Assembly: GCF_907165205.1 (NCBI RefSeq)
Contig: NC_058190.1
Coordinates: 17,244,001 to 17,308,000, forward strand
Reading direction: 5' to 3'
DNA: 64,000 nucleotides
Source of the DNA: Coccinella septempunctata
Taxonomy: Eukaryota > Arthropoda > Insecta > Coleoptera > Coccinellidae
Shown here one piece after another: positions 1 through 12,926 of the stretch (its first letter is position 1; every line of letters starts with the position of its first letter). Both the position numbers and the translations under genes were made by a program. The notes under the pieces were generated by a model. That model worked only from the letters and a program-made list of their open reading frames with translations. It was not told the DNA's origin and made no database searches.

Positions 1-192
1 ATTCGGCAAAGTGTGTTATCAATTCCTCGAAAACTGTTGGATCAATTCGAACCAAATCTTGAAATTTTACACAGTTTTCGAATTGAGATGCACATGTTGA
101 ATTTCAGTTCGATTGTTCAGATAGGAATGGAGATTTCAGTAGTCGATTCGACAAAATATCATCTCAATTCCTAAGGAACTATTGCATCAATT

Positions 193-1350
193 CGAACCAA
201 ATCTTGAAACTGCACATTGTTCTCGAATTGAGATGCACATGTTGAATTTCAGTTCGATAGTTCAGATAGGAATTGAGATTTCAGTGGTCAATTCGGCAAA
301 GTGTGTTATCAATTCCTCGAAAACTGTTGGATCAATTCGAACCAAATCTTGAAATTTTACACAGTTTTCGAATTGAGATGCACATGTTGAATTTCAGTTC
401 GATTGTTCAGATAGGAATTGAGATTTCAGTGGTCAATTCGGCAAAGTGTGATATCAATTCTTCGAAAACTGTTGGATCAATTCGAACCAAATCTTGAAAC
501 TGCACATAGTTTTCGAATTGAATGCACATGTTGAATTTCAATTCGATAGTTCAGATAGGAATTGAGATTTCAGTGGTCAATTCAGCAAAGTGTGATATCA
601 ATTCCTCAAAAACTGTTGGACCAATTCGACCCAAATCTTGAAACTGCACATAGTTTTCGAATTGAGATGCACATGTTGAATTTCAGATCGATAGTTCTGA
701 TAGGAATTGAGTTTTCAGTGGTCGATTCGACAAAGTATAATTTCAATTCCTGAGGAACTAGTGGATAAATTCGAACCAAATCTTGAAACTGCACATTGTT
801 CTCGAATTGAGATGCACATGTTGAATTTCAGTTCGATAGTTCAGATAGGAATTGAGATTTCAGTGGTCAATTCGGCAAAGTGTGTTATCAATTCCTCGAA
901 AACTGTTGGATCAATTCGAACCAAATCTTGAAATTTTACACAGTTTTCGAATTGAGATGCACATGTTGAATTTCAGTTCGATTGTTCAGATAGGAATTGA
1001 GATTTCAGTGGTCAATTCGGCAAAGTGTGATATCAATTCTTCGAAAACTGTTGGATCAATTCGAACCAAATCTTGAAACTGCACATAGTTTTCGAATTGA
1101 ATGCACATGTTGAATTTCAATTCGATAGTTCAGATAGGAATTGAGATTTCAGTGGTCAATTCAGCAAAGTGTGATATCAATTCCTCAAAAACTGTTGGAC
1201 CAATTCGACCCAAATCTTGAAACTGCACATAGTTTTCGAATTGAGATGCACATGTTGAATTTCAGTTCGATAGTTCTGATAGGAATTGAGTTTTCAGTGG
1301 TCGATTCGACAAAGTATAATTTCAATTCCTGAGGAACTAGTGGATAAATT
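193..1350 (+). repeat. 579-bp tetrameric higher-order repeat, two copies
   Basis: Copies at about 193-771 and 772-1,350. Class markers recur at 579 bp: GCACATTGTTCTCGAATTG near 210 and 789, and GTGTGTTATCAATTCC near 300 and 879. The period is four units less one base. The missing base is the G lost in the CGAATTGAATGCACATG unit (near 515 and 1,094). Differences are few, for example TTTCAGATCG near 681 against TTTCAGTTCG near 1,260. Confidence 0.88.
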
Positions 1351-3626
1351 CGAACCAAATCTTGAAACTGCACATAGTTTTCGAATTGAGATGCACGTGT
1401 TGAATTTCAGTTCGATAGTTCAGATAGGAATTGAGATTTCAGTGGTCAATTCGGCAAAGTGTGATATCAATTCCTCAAAAACTGTTGGATCAATTCGAAA
1501 CAAATCTTGAAACTGCACATAGTTTTCGGATTGAGATGCACATGTTGAATTTCAGTTCGATAGTTCAGATAGGAATTGAGATTTCAGTGGACGATTCGAC
1601 ATAGTATCATTTGAATTCCTAAGGAACTATTGGATCAATTCGACCCAAAGCTCGAAACTGTACACAGTTTTCGAATTGAAATGCACATGTTGAATTTCAG
1701 TTCGATAGTTCTGATAGGAATTGAGTTTTCAGTGGTCGATTCGACAAAGTATAATTTCAATTCCTGAGGAACTAGTGGATAAATTCGAACCAAATCTTGA
1801 AACTGCACATAGTTTTCCAATTGACATGCACATGTTGAATTTCAGTTCGATAGTTCAGATAGGAATTGAGATTTCAGTGGACGATTCGACATAGTATCAT
1901 TTGAATTCCTAAGGAACTATTGAATCAATTCGACCCAAAGTTCGAAACTGTACACAGTTTTCGAATTGAGATGCACATGTTGAATTTCAGTTCGATAGTT
2001 CAGATAGGAATTTAGATTTCAGTGGTCAATTCGGCAAAGTGTGATATCAATTCCTCGAAAACTGTTGGATCAATTCGAACCAAATATTGAAACTGCACAT
2101 AGTTTTCGGATTGAGATGCACATGTTGAATTTCAGTTCGATAGTTCAGATAGGAATTGAGATTTCAGTGGTCAATTCGGCAAAGTGTGATATCAATTCCT
2201 CAAAAACTGTTGGATCAATTCGAACCAAATCTTGAAACTGAACATAGTTTTCGAATTGAGATGCACATGTTGAATTTCAGTTCGATAGTTCAGATAGGAA
2301 TTGAGATTTCAGAGGACAATTCGGCAAATTGTCATATCAATTCCTCGAAAACTGTTGGATCAATTCGGACCAAATCTTGAAACTGCACATAGTTCTCGAA
2401 TTGAGATGCACATGTTGAACTTCAGTTCGATAGTTCTGATAGGAATTGAGATTTCAGTTGTCGATTCGACAAAATATCATTTCAATTCCTGAGGAACTAG
2501 TGGATCAATTCGAACCAAATCTTGAAACTGCACATAGTTTTCGAATTGAGATGTACATGTTGAATTTCAGTTCGATAGTTCAGATAGGAATTGAGATTTC
2601 AGTGGTCAATTCGGCAAGGTGTGATATCAATTCCTCGAAAACTGTTGGATCAATTCGAACCAAATCTTGGAACTGCACATAGTTTTCTACTTGAGATGCA
2701 CATGTTGAATTTCAGTTCGAAAGTTCTGATAGGAATTGAGATTTCAGTGGTCAATTCGGCAAAGTGTGATATCAATTCCTCGAAAACTGTTGGATCAATT
2801 CGAACCAAATCTTGAAATTTTACACAGTTTTCGAATTGAGATGCACTTGTTGAATTTCAGTTCGATAGTTCAGATAGGAATTGAGATTTCAGTGGTCGAA
2901 TCGACAAAATATCATTTCAATTCCTAAGGAACTATTGAATCAATTCGACCCAAATCCCGAAACTGTACACAGTTTTTGATTTGAGATGCACATGTTGAAT
3001 TTAAGTTCGATAGTTCAGATAGGAATTGAGATTTCAGTGGTCAATTCGGCAAAGTGTGATATCAATTCCTCGAAAACTGTTGGATCAATTCGAACCAAAT
3101 CTTGAAACTGCACATGGTTTTCGGATTGAGATGCACATGTTGAATTTCAGTTCGATAGTTCAGATAGGAATTGAGATTTCAGTGGTCAATTCGGCAAAGT
3201 GTGATTCAATTCCTGGAAAACTGTTGGATCAATTCGAACCAAATCTTGAAATTTTACACAGTTTTCGAATTGAGATGCACATGTTAAATTTCAGTTCGAT
3301 AGTTCAGATAGGAATTGAGATTTCAGTGGTCTATTCGGCAAAGTGTGATAAAAATTCCTCAAAAACTGTTGGATCAATTCGAACCAAGTCTTGAAACTGC
3401 ACATAGTTTTCGAAATGAGATGCACAAGTTGAATTTCAGATCGATAGTTCTGATAGGAATTGAGATTTCAGTGGTCAATTCGGCAAAGTGTGATATCAAT
3501 TCCTTGAAAACTGTTGAATAATTCGAACCAAATCTTGAAACTGCACATAGTTTTCGACAAGAGATGCACATGTTGAATTTTAGTTCGATAGTTCAGATAG
3601 GAATTGAGATTTCAGTGGTCAATTCG

Positions 3627-3630
3627 GCAA
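3627..3630 (+). repeat. Deletion junction of a 99-bp truncated unit
   Basis: GGCAAATCTTGAAAC joins unit position 29 to position 76, removing 46 bp. The four bases CAAA at the join occur at both ends of the deleted segment, so a microhomology deletion or slippage explains it. The resulting unit is 99 bp. Confidence 0.88.
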
Positions 3631-4016
3631 ATCTTGAAACTGCACATAGTTTTCGAAATGAGATGCACATGTTGAATTTTAGATCGATAGTTCTGATAGG
3701 AATGGAGATTTTAGTTGTCGATTCGACAAAATATCATTTCAAATCCTAAGGAACTATTGGATCAATTCGAACCAAATCTTGAAACTGCACATAGTTTTCG
3801 AATTGAGATGCACATGTTGAATTTCAGTTCGATAGTTCAGATAGGAATTGAGATTTCAGTGGTCAATTCGGCAAAGTGTGATATCAATTTCTTGAAAACT
3901 GTTGAATCAATTCGAACCAAATCTTGAAACTGCACATAGTTTTCGACAAGAGATGCACATGTTGAATTTCAGTTCGATAGTTCAGATAGGAATTGAGATT
4001 TCAGTGATCAATTCGG

Positions 4017-4020
4017 CAAA
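4017..4020 (+). repeat. Deletion junction of a 99-bp truncated unit
   Basis: Same 46-bp deletion as at 3,627, about 390 bp downstream (two full units and one 99-bp unit). The pair therefore arose by duplication of a three-unit block that includes one truncated unit. Confidence 0.88.
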
Positions 4021-4084
4021 TCTTGAAACTGCACATAGTTTTCGAAATGAGATGCACATGTTGAATTTTAGATCGATAGTTCTG

Positions 4085-4724
4085 ATAGGAATGGAGATTT
4101 CAGTAGTCGATTCGACAAAATATCATCTCAATTCCTAAGGAACTATTGCATCAATTCGAACCAAATCTTGAAACTGCACATTGTTCTCGAATTGAGATGC
4201 ACATGTTGAATTTCAGTTCGATAGTTCAGATAGGAATTGAGATTTCAGTGGTCAATTCGGCAAAGTGTGTTATCAATTCCTCGAAAACTGTTGGATCAAT
4301 TCGAACCAAATCTTGAAATTTTACACAGTTTTCGAATTGAGATGCACATGTTGAATTTCAGTTCGATTGTTCAGATAGGAATTGAGATTTCAGTAGTCAA
4401 TTCGGCAAAGTGTGATATCAATTCCTCGAAAACTGTTGGATCAATTCGAACCAAATCTTGAAACTGCACATAGTTTTCGAATTGAATGCACATGTTGAAT
4501 TTCAATTCGATAGTTCAGATAGGAATTGAGATTTCAGTGGTCAATTCGGCAAAGTGTGATTTCAATTCCTCAAAAACTGTTGGAACAATTCGACCCAAAT
4601 CTTGAAACTGCACATAGTTTTCGAATTGAGATGCACATGTTGAATTTCAGTTCGATAGTTCTGATAGGAATTGAGTTTTCAGTGGTCGATTCGACAAAGT
4701 ATAATTTCAATTCCTGAGGAACTA
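4085..4724 (+). repeat. Copy of 121-760 at 3,964-bp offset
   Basis: The class order and the ATATCATCTCAATTCC, TTGTTCTCG and CGAATTGAATGCAC variants repeat at 3,964 bp. Together with the 579-bp tetramers this shows that the left end of the window is one local amplification domain of about 5 kb, distinct from the modules to its right. Confidence 0.8.
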
Positions 4725-5179
4725 GTGGATAAATTCGAACCAAATCTTGAAACTGCACATAGTTTTCGGATTGAGATGCACATGTTGAATTTCAGTTCGA
4801 TAGTTCAGATAGGAATTGAGATTTCAGTGGACGATTCGACATAGTATCATTTGAATTCCTAAGGAACTATTGGATCAATTCGACCCAAAGCTCGAAACTG
4901 TACACAGTTTTCGAATTGAGATGCACATGTTGAATTTCAGTTCGATAGTTCTGATAGGAATTGAGTTTTCAGTGGTCGATTCGACAAAGTATAATTTCAA
5001 TTCCTGAGGAACTAGTGGATAAATTCGAACCAAATCTTGAAACTGCACATAGTTTTCGAATTGACATGCACATGTTGAATTTCAGTTCGATAGTTCAGAT
5101 AGGAATTGAGATTTCAGTGGTCGATTCGGCAAAGTGTGTTATCAATTCCTCGAAAACTGTTGGATCAATTCGAACCAAA

Positions 5180-5615
5180 TCTTGAAATTTTACACAGTTT
5201 TCGAATTGAGATGCACATGTTGAATTTCAGTTCGATTGTTCAGATAGGAATTGAGATTTCAGTGGTCAATTCGGCAAAGTGTGATTCAATTCCTCGAAAA
5301 CTGTTGGATCAATTCGAACCAAATCTTGAAATTTCACACAGTTTTCGAATTGAGATGCACATGTTGAATTTCACTTCGATAGTTCAGATAGGAATTGAGA
5401 TTTCAGTGGACAATTCGGCAAATTGTCATATCAATTCCTCGAAAACTGTTGGATCAATTCGAACCAAATCTTGAAACTGCACATAGTTTTCGGATTGAGA
5501 TGCACATGTTGAATTTCAGTTCGATAGTTCAAATAGGAATTGAGATTTCAGTGGTCTATTCGGCAAAGTGTGATAACAATTCCTCAAAAACTGTTGGATC
5601 AATTCGAACCAAGTC
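5180..5615 (+). repeat. Arm-1 segment homologous in inverted form to the right flank of J1/J3
   Basis: Rare variants here (TTTCACTTCG near 5,370, GGACAATTCGGCAAATTGTC near 5,409, AGTTCAAATAGG near 5,526, GTGATAACAATTCC near 5,568) appear in the same order, reverse complemented, at 34.76-35.10 kb and 39.53-39.89 kb. The sequence placed immediately right of the inversion junctions is thus closest to this part of arm 1. Confidence 0.8.
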
Positions 5616-6989
5616 TTGAAACTGCACATAGTTTTCGAAATGAGATGCACAAGTTGAATTTCAGATCAATAGTTCTGATAGGAATGGAGATTTCAGTAGT
5701 CGATTCGACAAAATATCATTTCAATTTCTAAGGAACTATTGCATCAATTCGAACCAAATCTTGAAACTGCACATTGTTTTCGAATTGAGATGCACATGTT
5801 GAATTTCAGTTCGATAGTTCAGATAGGAATTGAGATTTCAGTGGTCAATTCGGCAAAGTGTGATATCAATTCCTTGAAAATTGTTGGATCAATTCGAACC
5901 AAATCTTGAAACTGCACATAGTTTTCGACATGAGATGCACATGTTGAATTTCAGTTCGATAGTTCAGATAGGAATTGAGATTTCAGTGGTCAATTCGGCA
6001 AAGTGTGATATCAATTCCTCGAAAACTGTTGGATCAATTCGGACCAAATCTTGAAACTGCACATTGTTTTCGGATTGAGATGCACATGTTGAATTTCAGT
6101 TCGATAGTTCAGATAGGAATTGAGATTTCAGTGGTCAATTCGGCAAAGTGTGATATCAATTCCTCGAAAACTGTTGGATCAATTCGGACCAAATCTTGAA
6201 ACTGCACATTGTTTTCGGATTGAGATGCACATGTTGAATTTCAGTTCGATAGTTCAGATAGGAATTGAGATTTCAGTGGTCTAGTCGGCAAAGTGTGATA
6301 TCAATTCCTCGAAAACTGTTGGATCAATTCGAACCAAATCTTGAAATTTCACACAGTTTTCGAATTGAGATGCACATGTTGAATTTTAGATCGATAGTTC
6401 TGATAGGAATGGAGATTTCAGTAGTCGATTCGACAAAATATCATTTCAATTCCTAAGGAACTTTTTCATCAATTCGAACCAAATCTTGAAACTGCACATT
6501 GTTTTCGAATTGAGATGCACATGTTGAATTTCAGTTCGATAGTTCAGATAGGAATTGAGATTTCAGTGGTCAATTCGGCAAAGTGTGATATCAATTCCTC
6601 GAAAACTGTTAGATCAATTCGAACCAAATCTTGAAACTGCACATAGTTTTCGGATTGAGATGCACATGTTGAATTTCAGTTCGATAGTTCAGATAGGAAT
6701 TTAGATTTCAGTGGTCAATTTGGCAAAGTGTGAGATCAATTCCTCGAAACCTGTTGGATCAATTCGAACCAAATCTTGAAATTTTACACAGTTTTCGAAT
6801 TGAGATGCACATGTTGAATTTCAGTTCGATTGTTCAGATAGGAATTGAGATTTCAGTGGTCAATTCGGCAAAGTGTGATATCAATTCCTCGAAAACTGTT
6901 GGATCAATTCGAGCCAAATCTTGAAACTGCACATAGTTTTCGAGTTGAGATGCACATGTTGAATTTCAGTTCGATAGTTCAGATAGGAA

Positions 6990-8436
6990 TTGAGATTTCA
7001 GTGGTCAATTCGGCAAAGTGTGATATCAATTCCTCAAAAACTGTTGGACCAATTCGACCCAAATCTTGAAACTGCACATAGTTTTCGAATTGAGATGCAC
7101 ATGTTGAATTTCAGTTCGATAGTTCTGATAGGAATTGAGTTTTCAGTGGTCGATTCGACAAAGTATAATTTCCATTCCTGAGGAACTAGTGGATAAATTC
7201 GAACCAAATCTTGAAACTGCACATAGTTTTCGAATTGAGATGCACATGTTGAATTTCAGTTCGATAGTTCTGATAGGAATTGAGTTTTCAGTGGTCGATT
7301 CGACAAAGTATAATTTCCATTCCTGAGGAACTAGTGGATAAATTCGAAGCAAATCTTGAAACTGCACATAGTTTTCGACATGAGATGCACATGTTGAATT
7401 TCAGTTCGATAGTTCAGATAGGAATTGAGATTTCAGTGGTCAATTCGGCAAAGTGTGATATCAATACCTCGAAAACTGTTGGATCAATTCGGACCAAATC
7501 TTGAAATTGCACATAGTTTTCGAATTGAGATGCACATGTTGAACTTCAGTTCGATAGTTCTGATAGGAATTGAGATTTCAGTGGACGATTCGACATAGTA
7601 TCATTTGAATTCCTAAGGAACTGATGGATCAATTCGACCCAAATCTCGAAACTGTACACAGTCGAATTGAGATGCACATGTTGAATTTCAGTTCGATAGT
7701 TCAGATAGGAATTGAGATTTCAGTGATCTATTCGGCAAAGTGTGATATCAATTCCTCGAAAACTGTTGGATCAATTCGAACCAAATCTTGAAATTTTACA
7801 CAGTTTTCGAATTGAGATGCACATGTTAAATTTCAGTTCGATAGTTCAGATAGGAATTGGGATTTCAGTGGTCAATTCGGCAAAGTGTGATATCAATTCC
7901 TTGAAAACTGTTGGATCAATTCGAACCAAATCTTGAAACTGCACATAATTTTCGGATTGAGATGCACTTGTTGCATTTCAGTTCGATAGTTCACATAGGA
8001 ATTGAGATTTCAGTGGTCTATTCGGCAAAGTGTGATATCAATTCCTCAAAAACTGTTGGACCAATTCGACCCAAATCTTGAAACTGCACATAGTTTTCGA
8101 ATTGAGATGCACATGTTGAATTTCAGTTCGATAGTTCTGATAGGAATTGAGTTTTCAGTGGTCGATTCGACAAAGTATAATTTCCATTCCTGAGGAACTA
8201 GTGGATAAATTCGAACCAAATTTTGAAACTGCACATAGTTTTCGAATTGAGATGCACATGTTGAATTTCAGTTCGATAGTTCAGATAGGAATTGAGATTT
8301 CAGTGGACGATTCGACATAGTATCATTTGAATTCCTAAGGAACTATTGGATCAATTCGACCCAAATCTCGAAACTGTACACAGTTTTCGAATTGAGATGC
8401 ACATGTTGAATTTCAGTTCGATAGTTCAGATAGGAA
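6990..8436 (+). repeat. Ten-unit module Q, copy 1
   Basis: The module starts with a TTCCTCAAAAACTG unit followed by two tandem TTCCATTCCTGAGGAACTAG units. It includes the unit shortened by 3 bp (ACACAGTCGAATTG, near 7,661) and a CACATAATTTTCGG unit. It ends just before the GATTTCATCGG unit. Copies follow at offsets of 3,911 and 7,387 bp; 24,519-25,870 and 27,268-28,424 carry partial copies. Confidence 0.82.
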
Positions 8437-9885
8437 TTGAGATTTCATCGGTCAATTCGGCAAAGTGTGATATCAATTCCTCGAAAACTGTTGGATCAAT
8501 TCGAACCAAATCTTGAAACTGCACATAGTTTTCGACATGAGATGCACATGTTGAATTTCAGTTCGATAGTTCAGATAGGAATTGAGATTTCAGTGGTCAA
8601 TTGGGCAAAGTGTGATATCAATACCTCGAAAACTGTTGGATCAATTCGGACCAAATCTTGAAATTGCACATAGTTTTCGAATTGAGATGCACATGTTGAA
8701 TTTCAGTTCGATAGTTCAGATAGGAATTGAGATTTCAGTGGTCAATTCGGCAAAGTGTGATATCAATTCCTCGAAAACTGTTAGATCAATTCGAACCAAA
8801 TCTTGAAACTGCACATAGTTTTCGGATTGAGATGCACATGTTGAATTTCAGTTCGATAGTTCAGATAGGAATTTAGATTTCAGTGGTCAATTTGGCAAAG
8901 GGTGAGATCAATTCCTCGAAACCTGTTGGATCAATTCGAACCAAATCTTGAAATTTTACACAGTTTTCGAATTGAGATGCACATGTTGAATTTCAGTTCG
9001 ATTGTTCAGATAGGAATCGAGATTTCAGTAGTCAATTCGGCAAAGTGTGATATCAATTCCTCGAAAACTGTTGGATCAATTCGAGCCAAATCTTGAAACT
9101 GCACATAGTTTTCGAATTGAGATGCACATGTTGAATTTCAGTTCGATAGTTCAGATAGGAATTGAGATTTCAGTGGTCAATTCGGCAAAGTGTGATATCA
9201 ATTCCTCAAAAACTGTTGAACCAATTCGACCCAAATCATGAAACTGCACATAGTTTTCGAATTGAGATGCACATGTTGAATTTCAGTTCGATAGTTCTGA
9301 TAGGAATTGAGATTTCAGTTGTCGATTCGACAAAATATCATTTCAATTCCTGAGGAACTAGTGGATCAATTCGAACCAAATCTTGAAACTGCACATAGTT
9401 TTCGAATTGAGATGCACATGTTGAATTTCAGTTCGATAGTTCTGATAGGAATTGAGATTTCAGTAGTCAATTCGGCAAAGTGTGATATCAATTCCTCGAA
9501 AACTGTTGGATCAATTCGAGCCAAATCTTGAAACTGCACATAGTTTTCGAATTGAGATGCACATGTTGAATTTCAGTTCGATAGTTCTGATAGGAATTGA
9601 GTTTTCAGTGGTCGATTCGACAAAGTATAATTTCCATTCCTGAGGAACTAGTGGATAAATTCGAACCAAATCTTGAAGCTGCACATAGTTTTCGAATTGA
9701 GATGCACATGTTGAATTTCAGTTCGATAGTTCAGATAGGAATTGAGATTTCAGTGGACGATTCGACATAGTATCATTGAATTCCTAAGGAACTATTGGAT
9801 CAATTCGACCCAAATCTCGAAACTGTACACAGTTTTCGAATTGAGATGCACATGTTGAATTTCAGTTCGATAGTTCAGATAGGAA

Positions 9886-10545
9886 TTGAGATTTCATCGG
9901 TCAATTCGGCAAAGTGTGATATCAATTCCTCGAAAACTGTTGGATCAATTCGGACCAAATCTTGAAACTGCACATTGTTTTCGGATTGAGATGCACATGT
10001 TGAATTTCAGTTCGATAGTTCAGATAGGAATTGAGATTTCAGTGGTCAAATCGGCAAAGTGTGATATCAATTCCTCGAAAACTGTTGGATCAATTCGGAC
10101 CAAATCTTGAAACTGCACATTGTTTTCGGATTGAGATGCACATGTTGAATTTCAGTTCGATAGTTCAGATAGGAATTGAGATTTCAGTGGTCAATTCGGC
10201 AAAGTGTGATATCAATTCCTCGAAAACTGTTGGATCAATTCGGACCAAATCTTGAAACTGCACATTGTTTTCGGATTGAGATGCACATGTTGAATTTCAG
10301 TTCGATAGTTCAGATAGGAATTGAGATTTCAGTGGTCAATTCGGCAAAGTGTGATATCAATTCCTCGAAAACTGTTGGATCAATTCGGACCAAATCTTGA
10401 AACTGCACATTGTTTTCGGATTGAGATGCACATGTTGAATTTCAGTTCGATAGTTCAGATAGGAATTGAGATTTCAGTGGACGATTCGGCAAAGTGTGAT
10501 ATCAATTCCTTGAAAATTGTTGGATCAATTCGAACCAAATCTTGA
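9886..10545 (+). repeat. Run of near-identical single units
   Basis: Four or five consecutive units share TTCGGACCAAATCTTGAAAC, GCACATTGTTTTCGG and ATTGAGATGC with hardly a difference, unlike the mixed classes around them. This looks like recent one-unit amplification. The same unit type occurs in shorter or longer runs at 5.97-6.26, 13.65-13.92, 17.85-18.43, 19.74-20.30, 22.20-22.79 and 23.07-23.50 kb. Confidence 0.85.
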
Positions 10546-10900
10546 AACTGCACATAGTTTTCGACATGAGATGCACATGTTGAATTTCAGTTCGATAGTT
10601 CAGATAGGAATTGAGATTTCAGTGGTCAATTCGGCAAAGTGTGATATCAATTCCTCGAAAACTGTTGGATCAATTCGGACCAAATCTTGAAATTTTACAC
10701 AGTTTTCGAATTGAGATGCACATGTTGAATTTCAGTTCGATAGTTCAGATAGGAATTGAGATTTCAGTAGTCAATTCGGCAAAGTGTGATATCAATTCCT
10801 CGAAAACTGTTGGATCAATTCGAGCCAAATCTTGAAACTGCACATAGTTTTCGAGTTGAGATGCACATGTTCAATTTCAGTTCGATAGTGCAGATAGGAA

Positions 10901-12346
10901 TTGAGATTTCAGTGGTCAATTCGGCAAAGTGTGATATCAATTCCTCAAAAACTGTTGGACCAATTCGACCCAAATCTTGAAACTGCACATAGTTTTCGAA
11001 TTGAGATGCACATGTTGAATTTCAGTTCGATAGTTCTGATAGGAATTGAGTTTTCAGTGGTCGATTCGACAAAGTATAATTTCCATTCCTGAGGAACTAG
11101 TGGATAAATTCGAACCAAATCTTGAAACTGCACATAGTTTTCGAATTGAGATGCACATGTTGAATTTCAGTTCGATAGTTCTGATAGGAATTGAGTTTTC
11201 AGTGGTCGATTCGACAAAGTATAATTTCCATTCCTGAGGAACTAGTGGATAAATTCGAACCAAATCTTGAAACTGCACATAGTTTTCGACATGAGATGCA
11301 CATGTTGAATTTCAGTTCGATAGTTCAGATAGGAATTGAGATTTCAGTGGTCAATTCGGCAAAGTGTGATATCAATACCTCGAAAACTGTTGGATCAATT
11401 CGGACCAAATCTTGAAATTGCACATAGTTTTCGAATTGAGATGCACATGTTGAACTTCAGTTCGATAGTTCTGATAGGAATTGAGATTTCAGTGGACGAT
11501 TCGACATAGTATCATTTGAATTCCTAAGGAACTGATGGATCAATTCGAGCCAAATCTCGAAACTGTACACAGTCGAATTGAGATGCACATGTTGAATTTC
11601 AGTTCGATAGTTCAGATAGGAATTGAGATTTCAGTGATCTATTCGGCAAAGTGTGATATCAATTCCTCGAAAACTGTTGGATCAATTCGAACCAAATCTT
11701 GAAATTTTACACAGTTTTCGAATTGAGATGCACATGTTAAATTTCAGTTCGATAGTTCAGATAGGAATTGGGATTTCAGTGGTCAATTCGGCAAAGTGTG
11801 ATATCAATTCCTCGAAAACTGTTGGATCAATTCGAACCAAATCTTGAAACTGCACATAATTTTCGGATTGAGATGCACTTGTTGCATTTCAGTTCGATAG
11901 TTCACATAGGAATTGAGATTTCAGTGGTCTAATCGGCAAAGTGTGATATCAATTCCTCAAAAACTGTTGGACCAATTCGACCCAAATCTTGAAACTGCAC
12001 ATAGTTTTCGAATTGAGATGCACATGTTGAATTTCAGTTCGATAGTTCTGATAGGAATTGAGTTTTCAGTGGTCGATTCGACAAAGTATAATTTCCATTC
12101 CTGAGGAACTAGTGGATAAATTCGAACCAAATCTTGAAACTGCACATAGTTTTCGAATTGAGATGCACATGTTGAATTTCAGTTCGATAGTTCAGATAGG
12201 AATTGAGATTTCAGTGGACGATTCGACATAGTATCATTGAATTCCTAAGGAACTATTGGATCAATTCGACCCAAATCTCGAAACTGTACACAGTTTTCGA
12301 ATTGAGATGCACATGTTGAATTTCAGTTCGATAGTTCAGATAGGAA
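10901..12346 (+). repeat. Ten-unit module Q, copy 2
   Basis: Same class order as 6,990-8,436 at 3,911 bp. It is 1 bp shorter because of GTATCATTGAATTCC near 12,232. A private change is GGTCTAATCGG near 11,927 where the other copies have GGTCTATTCGG. Confidence 0.82.
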
Positions 12347-12926
12347 TTGAGATTTCATCGGTCAATTCGGCAAAGTGTGATATCAATTCCTCGAAAACTG
12401 TTGGATCAATTCGGACCAAATCTTGAAATTGCACATAGTTTTCGAATTGAGATGCACATGTTGAATTTCAGTTCGATAGTTCAGATAGGAATTGAGATTT
12501 CAGTGGTCAATTCGGCAAAGTGTGATATCAATTCCTCGAAAACTGTCAGATCAATTCGAACCAAATCTTGAAACTGCACATAGTTTTCGGATTGAGATGC
12601 ACATGTTGAATTTCAGTTCGATAGTTCAGATAGGAATTTAGATTTCAGTGGTCAATTTGGCAAAGTGTGAGATCAATTCCTCGAAACCTGTTGGATCAAT
12701 TCGAACCAAATCTTGAAATTTTACACAGTTTTCGAATTGAGATGCACATGTTGAATTTCAGTTCGATTGTTCAGATAGGAATTGAGATTTCAGTAGTCAA
12801 TTCGGCAAAGTGTGATATCAATTCCTCGAAAACTGTTGGATCAATTTGAGCCAAATCTTGAAACTGCACATAGTTTTCGAATTGAGATGCACATGTTGAA
12901 TTTCAGTTCGATAGTTCAGATAGGAA

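Larger units (their letters stand above)
3026..4140 (+). repeat. Arm-1 block with - arm class order
   Basis: This + strand stretch has the same succession of variants that the - arm shows at, for example, 41.29-42.40 kb and 48.47-49.19 kb: a 2-bp loss (GTGTGATTCAATTCC), a GTGATAAAAATTCCTC unit, ACCAAGTCTTG, GACAAGAGATGC, then 99-bp units. Spacings agree (289 bp between the first two markers on both arms). It is therefore an inverted relative of the - arm blocks, and it keeps the uninverted form of the GACAAGAG segment. Confidence 0.82.
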
